NCBI GenBank assembly: GCA_038503035.1
Contig: JAVSML010025171.1
Location: forward strand, 128,606-192,605
DNA from: Crocodylus rhombifer
Taxonomy: Eukaryota > Chordata > Crocodylia > Crocodylidae
Direction: 5' to 3'
Length of the DNA stretch: 64,000 bases
Shown here: positions 1 through 11,000 of the stretch, in pieces
Layout: each line of letters begins with the position of its first letter
Position numbering within the stretch: the first letter of the stretch is position 1
Notes under the pieces: generated by a model
Told to the model about the DNA's origin: nothing
Database searches by the model: none
The model's input: only the letters and a program-made list of their open reading frames with translations
Translations under genes and position numbers: made by a program

Positions 1-220
1 ACTAATGGAAGCGGGAATTTGACTTCTATTTTCAGCTCGGCCTCTAACTGGCCCTGTGACCACTGGAAGAGAGAGCTCCTCTTTTGTGCTTCAGTTTTCC
101 CTGTCTGCTTCAGTGCAAGATGTAACAGTTACCTGCCACACTGGGGGGAGTGGGGTCAGGGGGTCGGAGCCTAGTCTATCAGAGCTTGGGACGTGCTTTG
201 AGTTCTAAAGGTGAAAGGGG

Positions 221-400
221 CTGTAGGGTAGCGGAGCAGAGCATCTATTTGCTGGCTCCATGTTGGAGTGAATACAGGATTTAACGTGTTTGTACCTCTA
301 GGTTTTACAGGGCATGACTCATCGGGAGCCAAAGCACTGGCGACAAGGTGCCACGAGCCAGCCTTGGCTTTCAGTTGCTCCTGAGAGGGTAGATTGCAAA
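221..400 (+). repeat. Unclassified ~180-bp repeat, copy 1
   Basis: It runs from ctgtagggtagc to agattgcaaa and aligns along its full length with 4797-4977 in the same orientation. The two share long exact blocks such as gtttgtacctctaggttttacagggcatgactcat. Both copies lie in RNF157 introns. I cannot assign it to a known family. Confidence 0.85.
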
Positions 401-984
401 TTTCCAGACAAAAAATGTTCAGAACCATTTCCCCAGTGTGGTGTGTTGTGCAAAACTGGTGCTGTTGAAAGTCCTCTGTGCGCAGCATTTCTTCTGCCTG
501 CTGTGTTTGCCTGTTCATCCATTGATTATTACCTCCCATGCAGCCGCCTGTCCCATTTGTCTGTGCTGGCGCCCAGGAGCAGCACAACAGTGATCTGGCT
601 GGAGATGGAAAAGAGCAATTTGGAATCGATGGTGAAAGAGCCTGTTTGTCAAAATGCAAACAGCTTCATTGATGAATCAGAAATAAGCCGGACTCCTAGC
701 ACAGGCTCCAGAGAGCTCGGCATAGGAGGAGAGGAGGGGACCAGACAACGTGTGGGAGGGCAAAGTGGTGATTAATTCTCTTAAGGACACGGGGCAGGAC
801 TTGGATCTCATGTACAGTGGTATAACTCTGCTTATGTTAAGAGTCAAGCTAAACGGACATCAGTACTGTGCCCCATGGCACCTGCACCTATCTTTGGTAC
901 TAACATGGCTATCATCACCGCTTGGTCCAGTAGTTCACCTCACAGGGGGGTTGTGGGAAGAGAAGTGAGGTGGTGCTATTGTTC

Positions 985-1110
985 CTGTTGGACAAATGGG
1001 AATTGAGGCACACAAAAAAAGTTAAATGACTTCTCCAGGGTAACACCAGAAGTCAATGACAGTGTCAGGGACTGAACCCCAGTCAGAGTTCCAGTCATCT
1101 CCCTGGCCAC
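985..1110 (+). repeat. MIR-like CORE-SINE fragment
   Basis: It carries the MIR central motif order: a gaggcacac-type segment, then ttaaatgacttctccagggtaacac, then a ctgaacccc-type segment. It is old and diverged. Confidence 0.7.
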
Positions 1111-1871
1111 CATGTCATCCTACTGTCTGCTCGTACTGTCCTCTGTGTTTACCAGAACTGAAGGGCCAAGTTTTCATTAAGAAGGGTATGAGTGACCCTA
1201 TCTTTAGGACTCAAGCTTCTTTTTCTACAGCAGCCTTGTAAGTGGCACCAACAGGAGTCATTTTCTGCTGGCCAACAAGAATATGCCAAGTCCCATCTCT
1301 CCGCAGGTCCTTTGCTGAAGTCCCCAGTTGCAATATACTGGGTCCCCTCCACATGGCTATGCTCTGGCTTGTAAGACTGCAGCTAGGGGCTGCTCATGTG
1401 TTTTCATTCATAGCCCTCTAAACTTTTTGGTTCCTGACTAGACCTCTCCTCTGAAGTTGATTCTTGCCCTCCTCACTTGCAAAAGAAACTTCTTCCATCA
1501 CACTGATGGGATAGTTCTTCTAGAGGGAAAGCTGGTTTTCATTGGTAGGTGGGGAGGGTTTGTTCACTTCCCTGTCCTTTTGGTATACAGCATTAATATT
1601 TATGTGATGGGTTATTGCTCCATCACCACTGTGGTCCTTTGAGTGCTGATGTCTGCAGTTCTTACTGACATCCAGGATTTATTGCCAGGGGAGCGTCAGT
1701 CCTGCTTGTGGCTCACTGGAGCTCCATCCCTTCTGGCTTTCCCAGTTCTGAAGGGAAGTTTTGCCTCTGAAGGGTCACCTTGAACAAAAGCTTTTCACTG
1801 TGGGGGGAGGGACAGGTTGTTGAATGGGATCTTGGATCCAAGTGAAGTCCTTTTCTCCCCTGCTTTTCCAG

Positions 1872-2018
1872 GTGTACAGAGGAAGTGAAGACCCCTGGGG
1901 AGGAAGTCAGCAAAGCCAAGGTCCGTTACAATGTGGAGTTCACGTTTGACACCGATGCACGGGTGGCCATCACCATCTATTACCAAGCTACTGAAGAGTT
2001 CCAGAATGGAATAGCAAG
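1872..2018 (+). CDS. RNF157: RNF157 coding exon (probably exon 4)
   Basis: The acceptor is ttttccag and the donor AG|gtgaga. The exon begins with the last base of a Lys codon and ends two bases into a Ser codon. It encodes a stretch beginning CTEEVKTPGEEVSKAK and containing the ITIYYQATEEF segment, which is near-identical to the N-terminal substrate-interaction region of RNF157 and MGRN1. Confidence 0.95.
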
Positions 2019-5000
2019 GTGAGAAGTCCGGGGAAGGCACAGGCTGGGGTACGTCACCCTTCAACAAGAGAGGATGCTCTCACCAATGATGAGCAGGGTT
2101 TTCCTCCTGCCCTTGGTAGCATGGCTTCCCTCACAGCCACAGCCCTCCCTCAGTCACTGCTGCTCAAAGGAGTGATAAGCCCGGTGCTCTGGGGAAGCAT
2201 GGTCAGAGATGGCTCCTGTCTCATCCTGTTCTATTTTGCTGCCTGTTGAAGACAAAGATGGCTTCTCTGTGCTCCTTAGCAGAGGAATCAAGGCCCTGGG
2301 ATTCAAGGGTTAGGTTTGGTTGGATGGCTTATGTCTGTCATGTCCCCCCTCCAGGAGCCTTGACCAGTCCAGCACATCTGAATCTTTATTTCCCTCCAAC
2401 AAGTCAGGGAGTCAGGAACTGCCTCACTCATTTTTCCTTCCACTCTCTCACAGATGTGAGAAGAAGTTTTGGTTTTTCTTGCATAGTCATAGAATCAATG
2501 AGTGGGGAGGGACCTAGACAGATCATCTAGTCCGACCCCCTGCCATGGGCAGGAAGGAGCACTGGGGGTGGCAGGGGTCATAAGACCCCAGCCAGGTGTC
2601 TGTCCAGTCTCCTCTTGAAGATCCCCAGGGAAGGTGAGAGCACCACCTCTCTGGGAAGCCTATTCCAGGCTCTGGCCACCCTTACTGTGAAGTAGTTCTT
2701 CCTAATATCTAACCTAAACCTATCCTCCCTCAGCTGTTAGCCTTGACCGGGCATCACCCCCTTGCTGTGGGCACAGGTTGCATGTTAATATTTCACTGCC
2801 CTGGATAGCTGGTGGGATGTTTGAAAACAGGCCTGAAATAGCTGATGTACTTCACAGAACCCCCTGGCTCAGCCATCCTGAGTGGGGGCTGACCAGGACT
2901 GAGGTCTGACCAGGACTGAGGTCAGACCAAGGCTTTGTATAAAAAAATGAGTGAGGGGTGGCTTCTCTTCCTCTGGTGTTTCAGAGAGTGCTCCCTGCTG
3001 GGGAGAGCTGATAAACTGAGACAAGGATATTGAAAATGCAGTGATGTGTCTTCCTCTCTGCTTGGCAGTTACATTCCCAAAGACAACAGCTTGCAGTCGG
3101 AGACGGTCCATTATAAGCGAGGGGTATGCCAGCAGTTCTGCTTACCCTCTCACACCGTTGATCCCTCAGAGTGGACAGAAGAGGAGGTAAGCCAAACCTG
3201 ACATGAAGCCATTTGGCAGCAGATTGTCAGCTCTTCTCAGTCAACCCAGCTAGCTAGGGTCCTGCCTGGACCTATCCTGGTGATTCCCATTGGTTTGCAT
3301 GCACTCTGCTGTGCTCTGGAGCAGCTCACAGCCCATTCCAGGGAAAGAGAGTGCACACAAGTGAATCAGATGTGGATAGCAGTGGCACACGGAGAGGAGG
3401 GCCTGGAAAGCAAGTCTCAGAAGTCTGAAGGACTGAAGAGGGAGGGACGGCCAAGTGGTTGAGATGTTCAGTAGCATCAGTCAAAATCCACAAGCCACAG
3501 TAGGGTCCTGGAGAACCCTTCAGAGCTCCTGAGATTTCAGGAGCTCGGAGGAGCATTTCCAAAAGCCTGGAATGGATCAGGGCTCTCATCCCATTGCACT
3601 TGAATAGCCGAAATAGGGGTTGTGCTTTTTTGGCCGTTGTTTTCAATAAGAAAATTAAAATCTGGTTTTAGAAGTTGCCTTTTCAGCCGCTAACTGATCC
3701 AGGGGCTTGGCAACTATGTCATCCTCATTAGATCCAGTGAGAGAGTCATGTCCAAACAGGGTGGATCAGCAAGAGGGAGCCAGCACATTTCTGAGCCTGT
3801 TGCAATGAAGGAATGGGAAGCAGCCTGTTCTTCACTGTAGGATGCACAGTAAAAAATGAGGGAGCTTTAACAAGGCATGGAACTGAAATTGACACTTTAA
3901 AATATTCCGGGCACCAGCAACCGGAAAGAGTCCAGTGGAGAGTGACAAAAATGATTAGAGGCCTGGGAAGCATGACTTAGGAGGACAGGCTGAAAGAGCT
4001 AGGGTTATTCAGTCTGCAGAACAGAAGACTGGGGGGGTGGATTTGATAAAAGTCTTCAAATGCCTGAAGGGTGGTTTTAAAAAGGATGGAGATAGGCTTT
4101 CCGCTGTGCCTGTGGAGGACTGGGCTAGCAGCAATGGTCTGAGACTGCAGCAAAGGAAATTTAGGTTGGAAATTCAGAAGAGCTTCTTGATTATGAGGCT
4201 GGTTAAGCATTGAAACAGGCTGCCTAGGCTAAATTTGTTGCATTTGTCCTGGGATAAACCATTTGACCCCAATACAAAGTGCAGTCATTCAGACATCCAT
4301 GGTCCTGGGATTAATCCTAAAAAGGTTCATGGGATAGGAAAAACTAACAGTTTATCCTGGAACAGAGCACAGTGCATCTGACTGATTATCCTGGGATGGC
4401 ATCGTTGAATCAATAGCAGAAAAGCAGCAGTGCATTCAGCCACTCGCTAAACCCTAATTAGAAGTGTGGTGTGGGGTATTTTTGTTCTGAGACAAACACA
4501 GGAGCAGCTTGTCCAGGGACAAATGCAATGTCTGTTTCTAGCCCTGAAGATTTGGGGCTCTGCATCCCTGGGAATTTGCAAGAGCAGGTTAGACAGATGT
4601 TTGCTTAGGACGGTTTAGTCACGGATGATCCTTCCTTGAGGAGAGGGCTGAACTAGATGACTATGTGAGATCCCTTCAAGCCCTGTTTTCCTATGATCCT
4701 ATGAACTGCAGGTCCTTGAGGAGGGAGCAGTGCCCACTCTGGTGACAGGATTCTGCCTTTCCTGCCTTGCTGTATCTCAGTGCCCCATGCCCCATGCTGT
4801 AGGGCAGCAGAGTGGAGCATTTATTTGTTGGCTCCATCTTGGAGTGAATACAGGATTAACATGTTTGTACCTCTAGGTTTTACAGGGCATGACTCATTGG
4901 GAGCCTAAGCACTGGGGAGAAGGCGCTACAAGCCAGCCTTGGCTTTCAGTTGCTCCCCTGAGGGGGTAGATTGCAAACTGGGGGAATCAGGGTGGTTCCG

Positions 5001-8000
5001 CTCATACCACCAAGCTAGCTGGCACAGATCAGTGTGAAGCTGGAGTCAGTTGACTTGGCTCTGTTGAAATCGATAGAGTAACTTTGAGTTTTGGTAGCCT
5101 CTTCCTGATGTCTTATTTTCCTCCCTCTCTGTCTCCTTCCAGCTGGGCTTTGATCTGGACCGGGAGGTGTACCCCATGGTGGTGCACGCTGTGGTGGATG
5201 AGGGAGACGGTAGGAGCCTCCTCTTGGGATTAAAAGGGGTTTGTTTTCTTTACAGGAGCCCTGACACAGATGAACTTTAATGCTGCCCTGCCCAGCCCAG
5301 CTTGTCCTCTGGCTGCCTCTGTGTTTCAACAAGGCACCCTGCTATTTGCCAAGGAGCTTCTAGGTTTTACTCATGTACCTTGTCCCCTCTGCTGCTAAGA
5401 GCCAGCCCAGAATTGGAAGGGCAGGTCTGCTTTGTTCCTGCTGCAGAGAGGACATGCAGGTTCATTGTGATCCCTAGGTAACAGGGTCCTCCTCTCCTTC
5501 CCAGTTTGGGATGAAATGACATTTCACAATAGTGGTGTTTTTGGCCAAACCAGAAGGCCATGTTTTGGCCATTCTCTCTACTGCTTGGTCCAAAGCTCAC
5601 TGCAGTCAGCAAAACCTTCCCTCTAATTCTGATAACCTTTGGGTCAGGCCCATAGCAGCCCAAATCAAAGGAAAAGAAATGTGAAGGTACAGTGGTGTTC
5701 AAACTGGGTTCCATGATAGGTCATCGAGGATTTTGCAAAAAGCCCAGGAGTAACGGCAGAGCAGGTCGGGAGCAGAGCCGCCTTAACCCTTTAATGGGCC
5801 CTAGGCAAACAAACTTGTGGGCCCCGAGCCAGTCAAGACCCTCCTCCCCACCTTGGTGTGGCCCCCTGTGAGGAGTGCAGTTCAGAGCCACCGCTAGGAA
5901 GCGGCCACCGCAGCAGCGAGGCCAGCGGAGGGGAGAGGAAGGAAAGGGAGGCAGACGAGGCCATTCATGCCGCTGCTGCAGAGGGAAGGACTGGAGTCCC
6001 CCTGCAGCTCAGGGCCCTAGGCATGTGCCTAGTTTGCCTATGCATTCATCTGGTCCTGGCCAGGAGGCATCGCACCACCATTGTTGGGCTGGGTTGCCTG
6101 GTTCCACTTCAGTCTTCAGGATGGGAGTAGGGCTTCATGGCAGAAGAAGATATGTGAAAGGGTTCTGTGACTTAAGAAAGTTTAAAAACCAGTAAACCAC
6201 TGTGTTAGCAGGTGCGTTATCCCAGTGATGGACTTTGTGGTCCTGACTGGACCTGCCTCAGGCTGTGACTCAGCCTATGGGGTTTTGAACCCCTTCTTCT
6301 GTCACTGAAATCAGTAGGCCGTCACCAGGCTTAGTCCTTGGCAGGATTTGGCTCTGTGTGGAGACAGGTGGAATCCGTATCCACGCTGGTGCCCACATTG
6401 TAGTATTCGCTCTGTTGATTCACCACCGTACCATGGTAGCCCCATACCACTGATTCTCATAGTCCTAGCAGACCAGGCTGCCCTTTCTGAGCACAAAGAA
6501 ATGCAGTTCTCCCATGCTCCAAATGGGGACCCTGTGTCTTGCCCTTTAAATATTTGTCCTCAGCTTTGATAAAGGTCTCTCAGTGTCACTTGATAACCTG
6601 GTTATACTTTACCAAACCCAGATAAGGCTCTCAGCAGGCATCCATCCTTCCACTGGGCATCTGGATGGTTTCTGGCATGTGGGTGCAGCTCTCGCTGGGA
6701 CAGCAGGCCAAGGCCACACTAGTACAGACAGGAGTGTGCCACGTGTGCCCAGTGTCTGATCATGAGCCTTTTGCCTTTTCCCTTATCTCATGAGGCTCTC
6801 ACCAGAGTCCCAGGATTTGCTGGCATCTGCCCAGGCTTCTAGGGCCCCTTTATTAAAAGGCATTTTCCAGACCCCTAAGAAAGACTCTCCTTTGCTTGAC
6901 ATATAAACCTTTAAAGGGCAGTTGGGGTGAGAGGCCAGGAGATGAACGTGCCCTGATCTTGTGTCATCTCCCATTTGTAGGAGCTGATGAGAGCTCAGTC
7001 ATGTCCTCCTGATGGTCTTTGGGTTATGGGCAGCCTAACGTCTTCTATTTATTGAAAGACTTGCCACTCTCTGGTCCCATCTGCTTCTCCCACTGCACTT
7101 CCCTGCAAGCAATCTCCTTGCCCAGCACAGCTCACTGTAGTTCTCCTTGAGGGGAGCTGGGGCAAGGACCAAAGGTTAGTCTGCACTACAAAGGTTTGCT
7201 GGCCTAGCTACTTTGGCAAAAAGGGTGACAGCATCATGTCGCTTAGTTGACACAGCTATACCAGTAACCCCCCAAACATGGACATAGCTATCCCAACAGG
7301 AGAGGTCACCTTCCCTTCTACCTCTTACCCCTATCCCATTTGTGTCTTGCAGAGCACATCGGCCACTGCCACGTGCTGCTAGCAACATTTGAGAAGGTGA
7401 GTTTCCATCCTGCTTCCCTTTGGAGTGAAGTGGCCCATTTAAGCCCAGTCTTTCCAGAGTATATGGGACATCAGCATGTACAGGGCAAAAGTGCCAAACA
7501 TGGAAACTGAAAGGAAGCACCCAGTCCCAGAGAGTGCAAGATACCTGACTTTTCCAAGTCACTGAGCACCTCCAAGGATGTTGACTGCTTGTTTGTTTGC
7601 CTGAATATTGGTCAAGATGCTGCGTATGAGACACTAGTTCTGTCCACAAACTTTGGTCCGTTGAACCACCCCTAGATCTGTCTTTATGGGATGTATTTCT
7701 ATGTTACCCATCCATGTTTATATTGATAGGCCAGTGTTTAAATGCATAGAGAAGGACCAACCTTGATAGAAGTTCATTTGATGGATCACTGTGGACCATT
7801 GTGTCCAGGTGCTTAATTATAGATATTACTGTATACTAGATAAAAGCTCTACTGTTTCCCGAGCTGCCCCTGAGGTGTCTTGTTGCTTTGTGCTGACTCT
7901 GGGCACCACTTTTTTATTTCAGCATGCAGATGGCAGCATTTGTGTGAAGCCCCTCAAGCAGAAACAAGTGGTGAGTGTGCCTGGGACTATGATTAGCTCA

Positions 8001-11000
8001 TATTGACACATTGCTAAGGCAGAAAGGTCCACTGCTCCTTGCTGACAGCTTTGAATGGAGCTGCCCTGGACAAGAACTTGAATCTGTGAGGAACAGTGAG
8101 TCTGGCAGGATCATTGGTAGACTGAGGTATTCTTTCCACAGCATGGAGTTGGCAAGCGTAGAAAAAATCTTTTCCCTGTGTGGGACAGAGCTCTGGGAGA
8201 CTGAGGGAGGACTCGAATACTTGGTAGGGAAGAGAGCTTAGGAAGAAGCCTTCCCACACGAGCATTTGAAACGGGCTTGCTTAGAGGCATACAGCTTACT
8301 CTGCACTTAGAATTACTGAGATGGAAGGGACATCAAGAGTCATCTAGTCCAACTCTGCACAAATGAAAGATGTGATATTCCCAAATCATCCCAAATAGCT
8401 CCAGCCTCTTATTAGCCTCCAAGGAAAGTGATTCTACCACTTCTCTGAGCAACTTACTGTGGTGTCCTACTTGTTCATACAATTAGGAAGGTTTTCCTGA
8501 GAGTTTATCTAAATCTCCTTTGCTGTCATTTGAATCTATTGCCTTGTGTCCTGTCCTCATGTGCTCTCCCCCTATTGGCATCTCCAGGTGGATGGCGTTA
8601 GTTACCTCCTTCAGGAAATCTATGGGATTGAGAACAAATACAACACACAGGACTCCAAGGTAAGGATGATGCTCCCTGGAAATGGAAAGCAGGGAGCAGG
8701 GCCTAAAGAAGTCCCTCCTCAGTGCCCTTCTCCTTGATTTGAAATGGAGATGCCTTTCAAGCACACAATCCTTGTGCTAATTCTGCTTGACTTCCTCCTC
8801 TCTTCTCACTTAATATAGAAAATATTTAGTATTCATAGCGGTCAAGGATTTATAGCACAGTGCAAGGGACTTGTGTAGTAGCTTCCCTTACTCGGAGCTG
8901 CTATTATGCCTCCGTGGTAGGCTCCAGGTAACTCTGGTGTGCCAGCGTCCTCAATGCTGACTGGCAAAACCAGTTGCAATTCCAGGCCTACCTCATCTCC
9001 TCAGCAGTAAAGGCTGGCAGTCACTCTCCCCTCAGTCTGATACAATATCAGATGGCTTCTGAATGCAGAAAGCAAAGGATGGCATGACTGTGAGACTAGT
9101 AACCACCAAAAATAGCAGCAGGCTATAGGAAGAGAGCTTCAAACTCACGTTCCCTAAGGATTGGAATCCAGGTGTCTGGAAGGTAGCAAGTCAAAGCACT
9201 GGCCTGCTTTTCCACTGACCTTCCTATCAAATAGCTTATCGTGACCGAAAGGAGTAAGTTAATGACTGCCAAGGGTCCTAGATGCTGTGAGACTGGTGCA
9301 GGTCTAGACTTGGAGGAAGCTGCACTAGGGGTGGGACCAAAGCACAGCACCTCAGGGACTCCCAGCCTGTTTGGCAAGTAACAGATTACAAGGATAAGGT
9401 GAGCTGCCTCCACCCCCATTCTGAACCCCCATGGGCCATTGACCCACTGCAGAACAGGAGTCCTCCAGAGCCCTGCAAGCTTGGGTTGCTATAGCTACTA
9501 TTCCAAGGGCAACGTGGCAACTCCTGCAATTGGGCCATGGGATGGAGATGCCAGCTCTTTCAGACATGTCTTTGCCATTCCTGCCCAGGTTGCCGAGGAC
9601 GAGGTGAGCGATAACAGCGCAGAATGTGTCGTTTGCCTCTCAGACGTCCGGGACACCTTGATTCTACCCTGCCGGCATCTCTGCCTCTGCAACACATGTG
9701 CAGATACGTTGCGTTACCAGGCCAACAACTGCCCCATCTGCAGGCTGCGTAAGACTTGGGGAGTGCATGGTGGAAGGGACCAAGTCCTAGAGAGGTCGGA
9801 GGTCATTGTCTGAGCAGTCACTCTCTAATTTGGGGAAATCACTCTTCCATTTTGCCCCTTAGGTCCAACATGAAAGCCTTTGGCTTCATTTAAACTACTT
9901 GGGTGATGACTCAGTATGCAAGGTTGGAGTTGGCTATAACTGGCCTGTTTCTGGGGAACAAAGGCCAGTTCCTCTTAACTGTTGGCTAGGAACAGAGCTC
10001 ATTGCAAGTTTTGAAATCAAGCAAGGATTCTTGCTGTACTAGAAATGCTGGTGCCCTGAGATGGGCATCATAATCAAGGATTGAAGATAATAGGAGCTTT
10101 GAACAAAACTCTTTAATATCACTTTTCATCCTTTCTCATCCCCCATTTCATTGTGTTGTTTTATTGCAATGTGCGATGAAATATGAGGATGTTGAGGCCT
10201 GTACGTAAAATGTCCCAATTAGACCTTTTTTGTAAGTTCTGGGGCAAAAAACTTTTGGCTGACCCAAATTTCAAAAGTTCAAAATGTTGAAAATGTCAGT
10301 GTTCCTTGCCTGAAAATGGGACCATTCTGAGTGAAAACAGTCATTTTTTTTCCACCAAAGATGCTGTAGCTTAGAGTAGAAAAGCTGAAATTTTGCAGGT
10401 TGCCCACAAAATTACAATAAAGTGGAAAGCCTTGAATGCTTGACAAGTACAGACACCTCCACTTACATCCCCAGGGTTTTGCTTACTGGAGGCTAGATTA
10501 AGACGAATCAATTCTATGGAAACACCTAAGAATTCTTCCTGGAGTCTCCTGTTCTGTTGCATTAGACATTTATTTTGATTCCTTCCCCCCTCTCCACTGC
10601 TTTGCAGCATTTAGAGCCTTGCTTCAGATCCGTGCAATGAGGAAGAAACTCGGCCCCTTGTCTCCCACCAGCTTCAACCCCATCATTGCCTCCCAAACGT
10701 CAGACTCAGAGGAACACTCGGTAAGCCTCTACTGGGGAAGTTAGAGCTATAATGCAGTCACTGTGATGTGAAATGGCTCACAGGTCCCTAGCAGGGTTGT
10801 AGCATGCAGAGGCATATTCCTGTCACCGATCTAATGGTAATGGCAAGTCTGTCCGATATCCAGGATCAAGGGCATGGCATGTGGTGGGAAATCCAGGGCT
10901 AAGCTAGTAGGGACTGATGAGTGGATTATTATCAGGGCTGCAGGTGCTTTGTGGGGGTGCGCTGGAAATTGGCCCAGACCTTAACTGTTCTTGGCCTCCC

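Larger units (their letters stand above)
1..1871 (+). other. RNF157: RNF157 intron 3 (3' part): one unclassified repeat and a MIR-like SINE
   Basis: No coding exon is visible; the preceding RNF157 segment ending in LRLVK is not here. It holds the first copy of a ~180-bp repeat (221-400) and a MIR-like fragment at about 985-1110. The rest shows nothing I recognise. Confidence 0.8.

Noticed and set aside
9439..9813. Extended single-exon version of the RING protein
   Set aside because: The frame is open on both sides of the RING exon, but the exon boundaries match the family and strong splice sites are present; intron retention is only a minor possibility.
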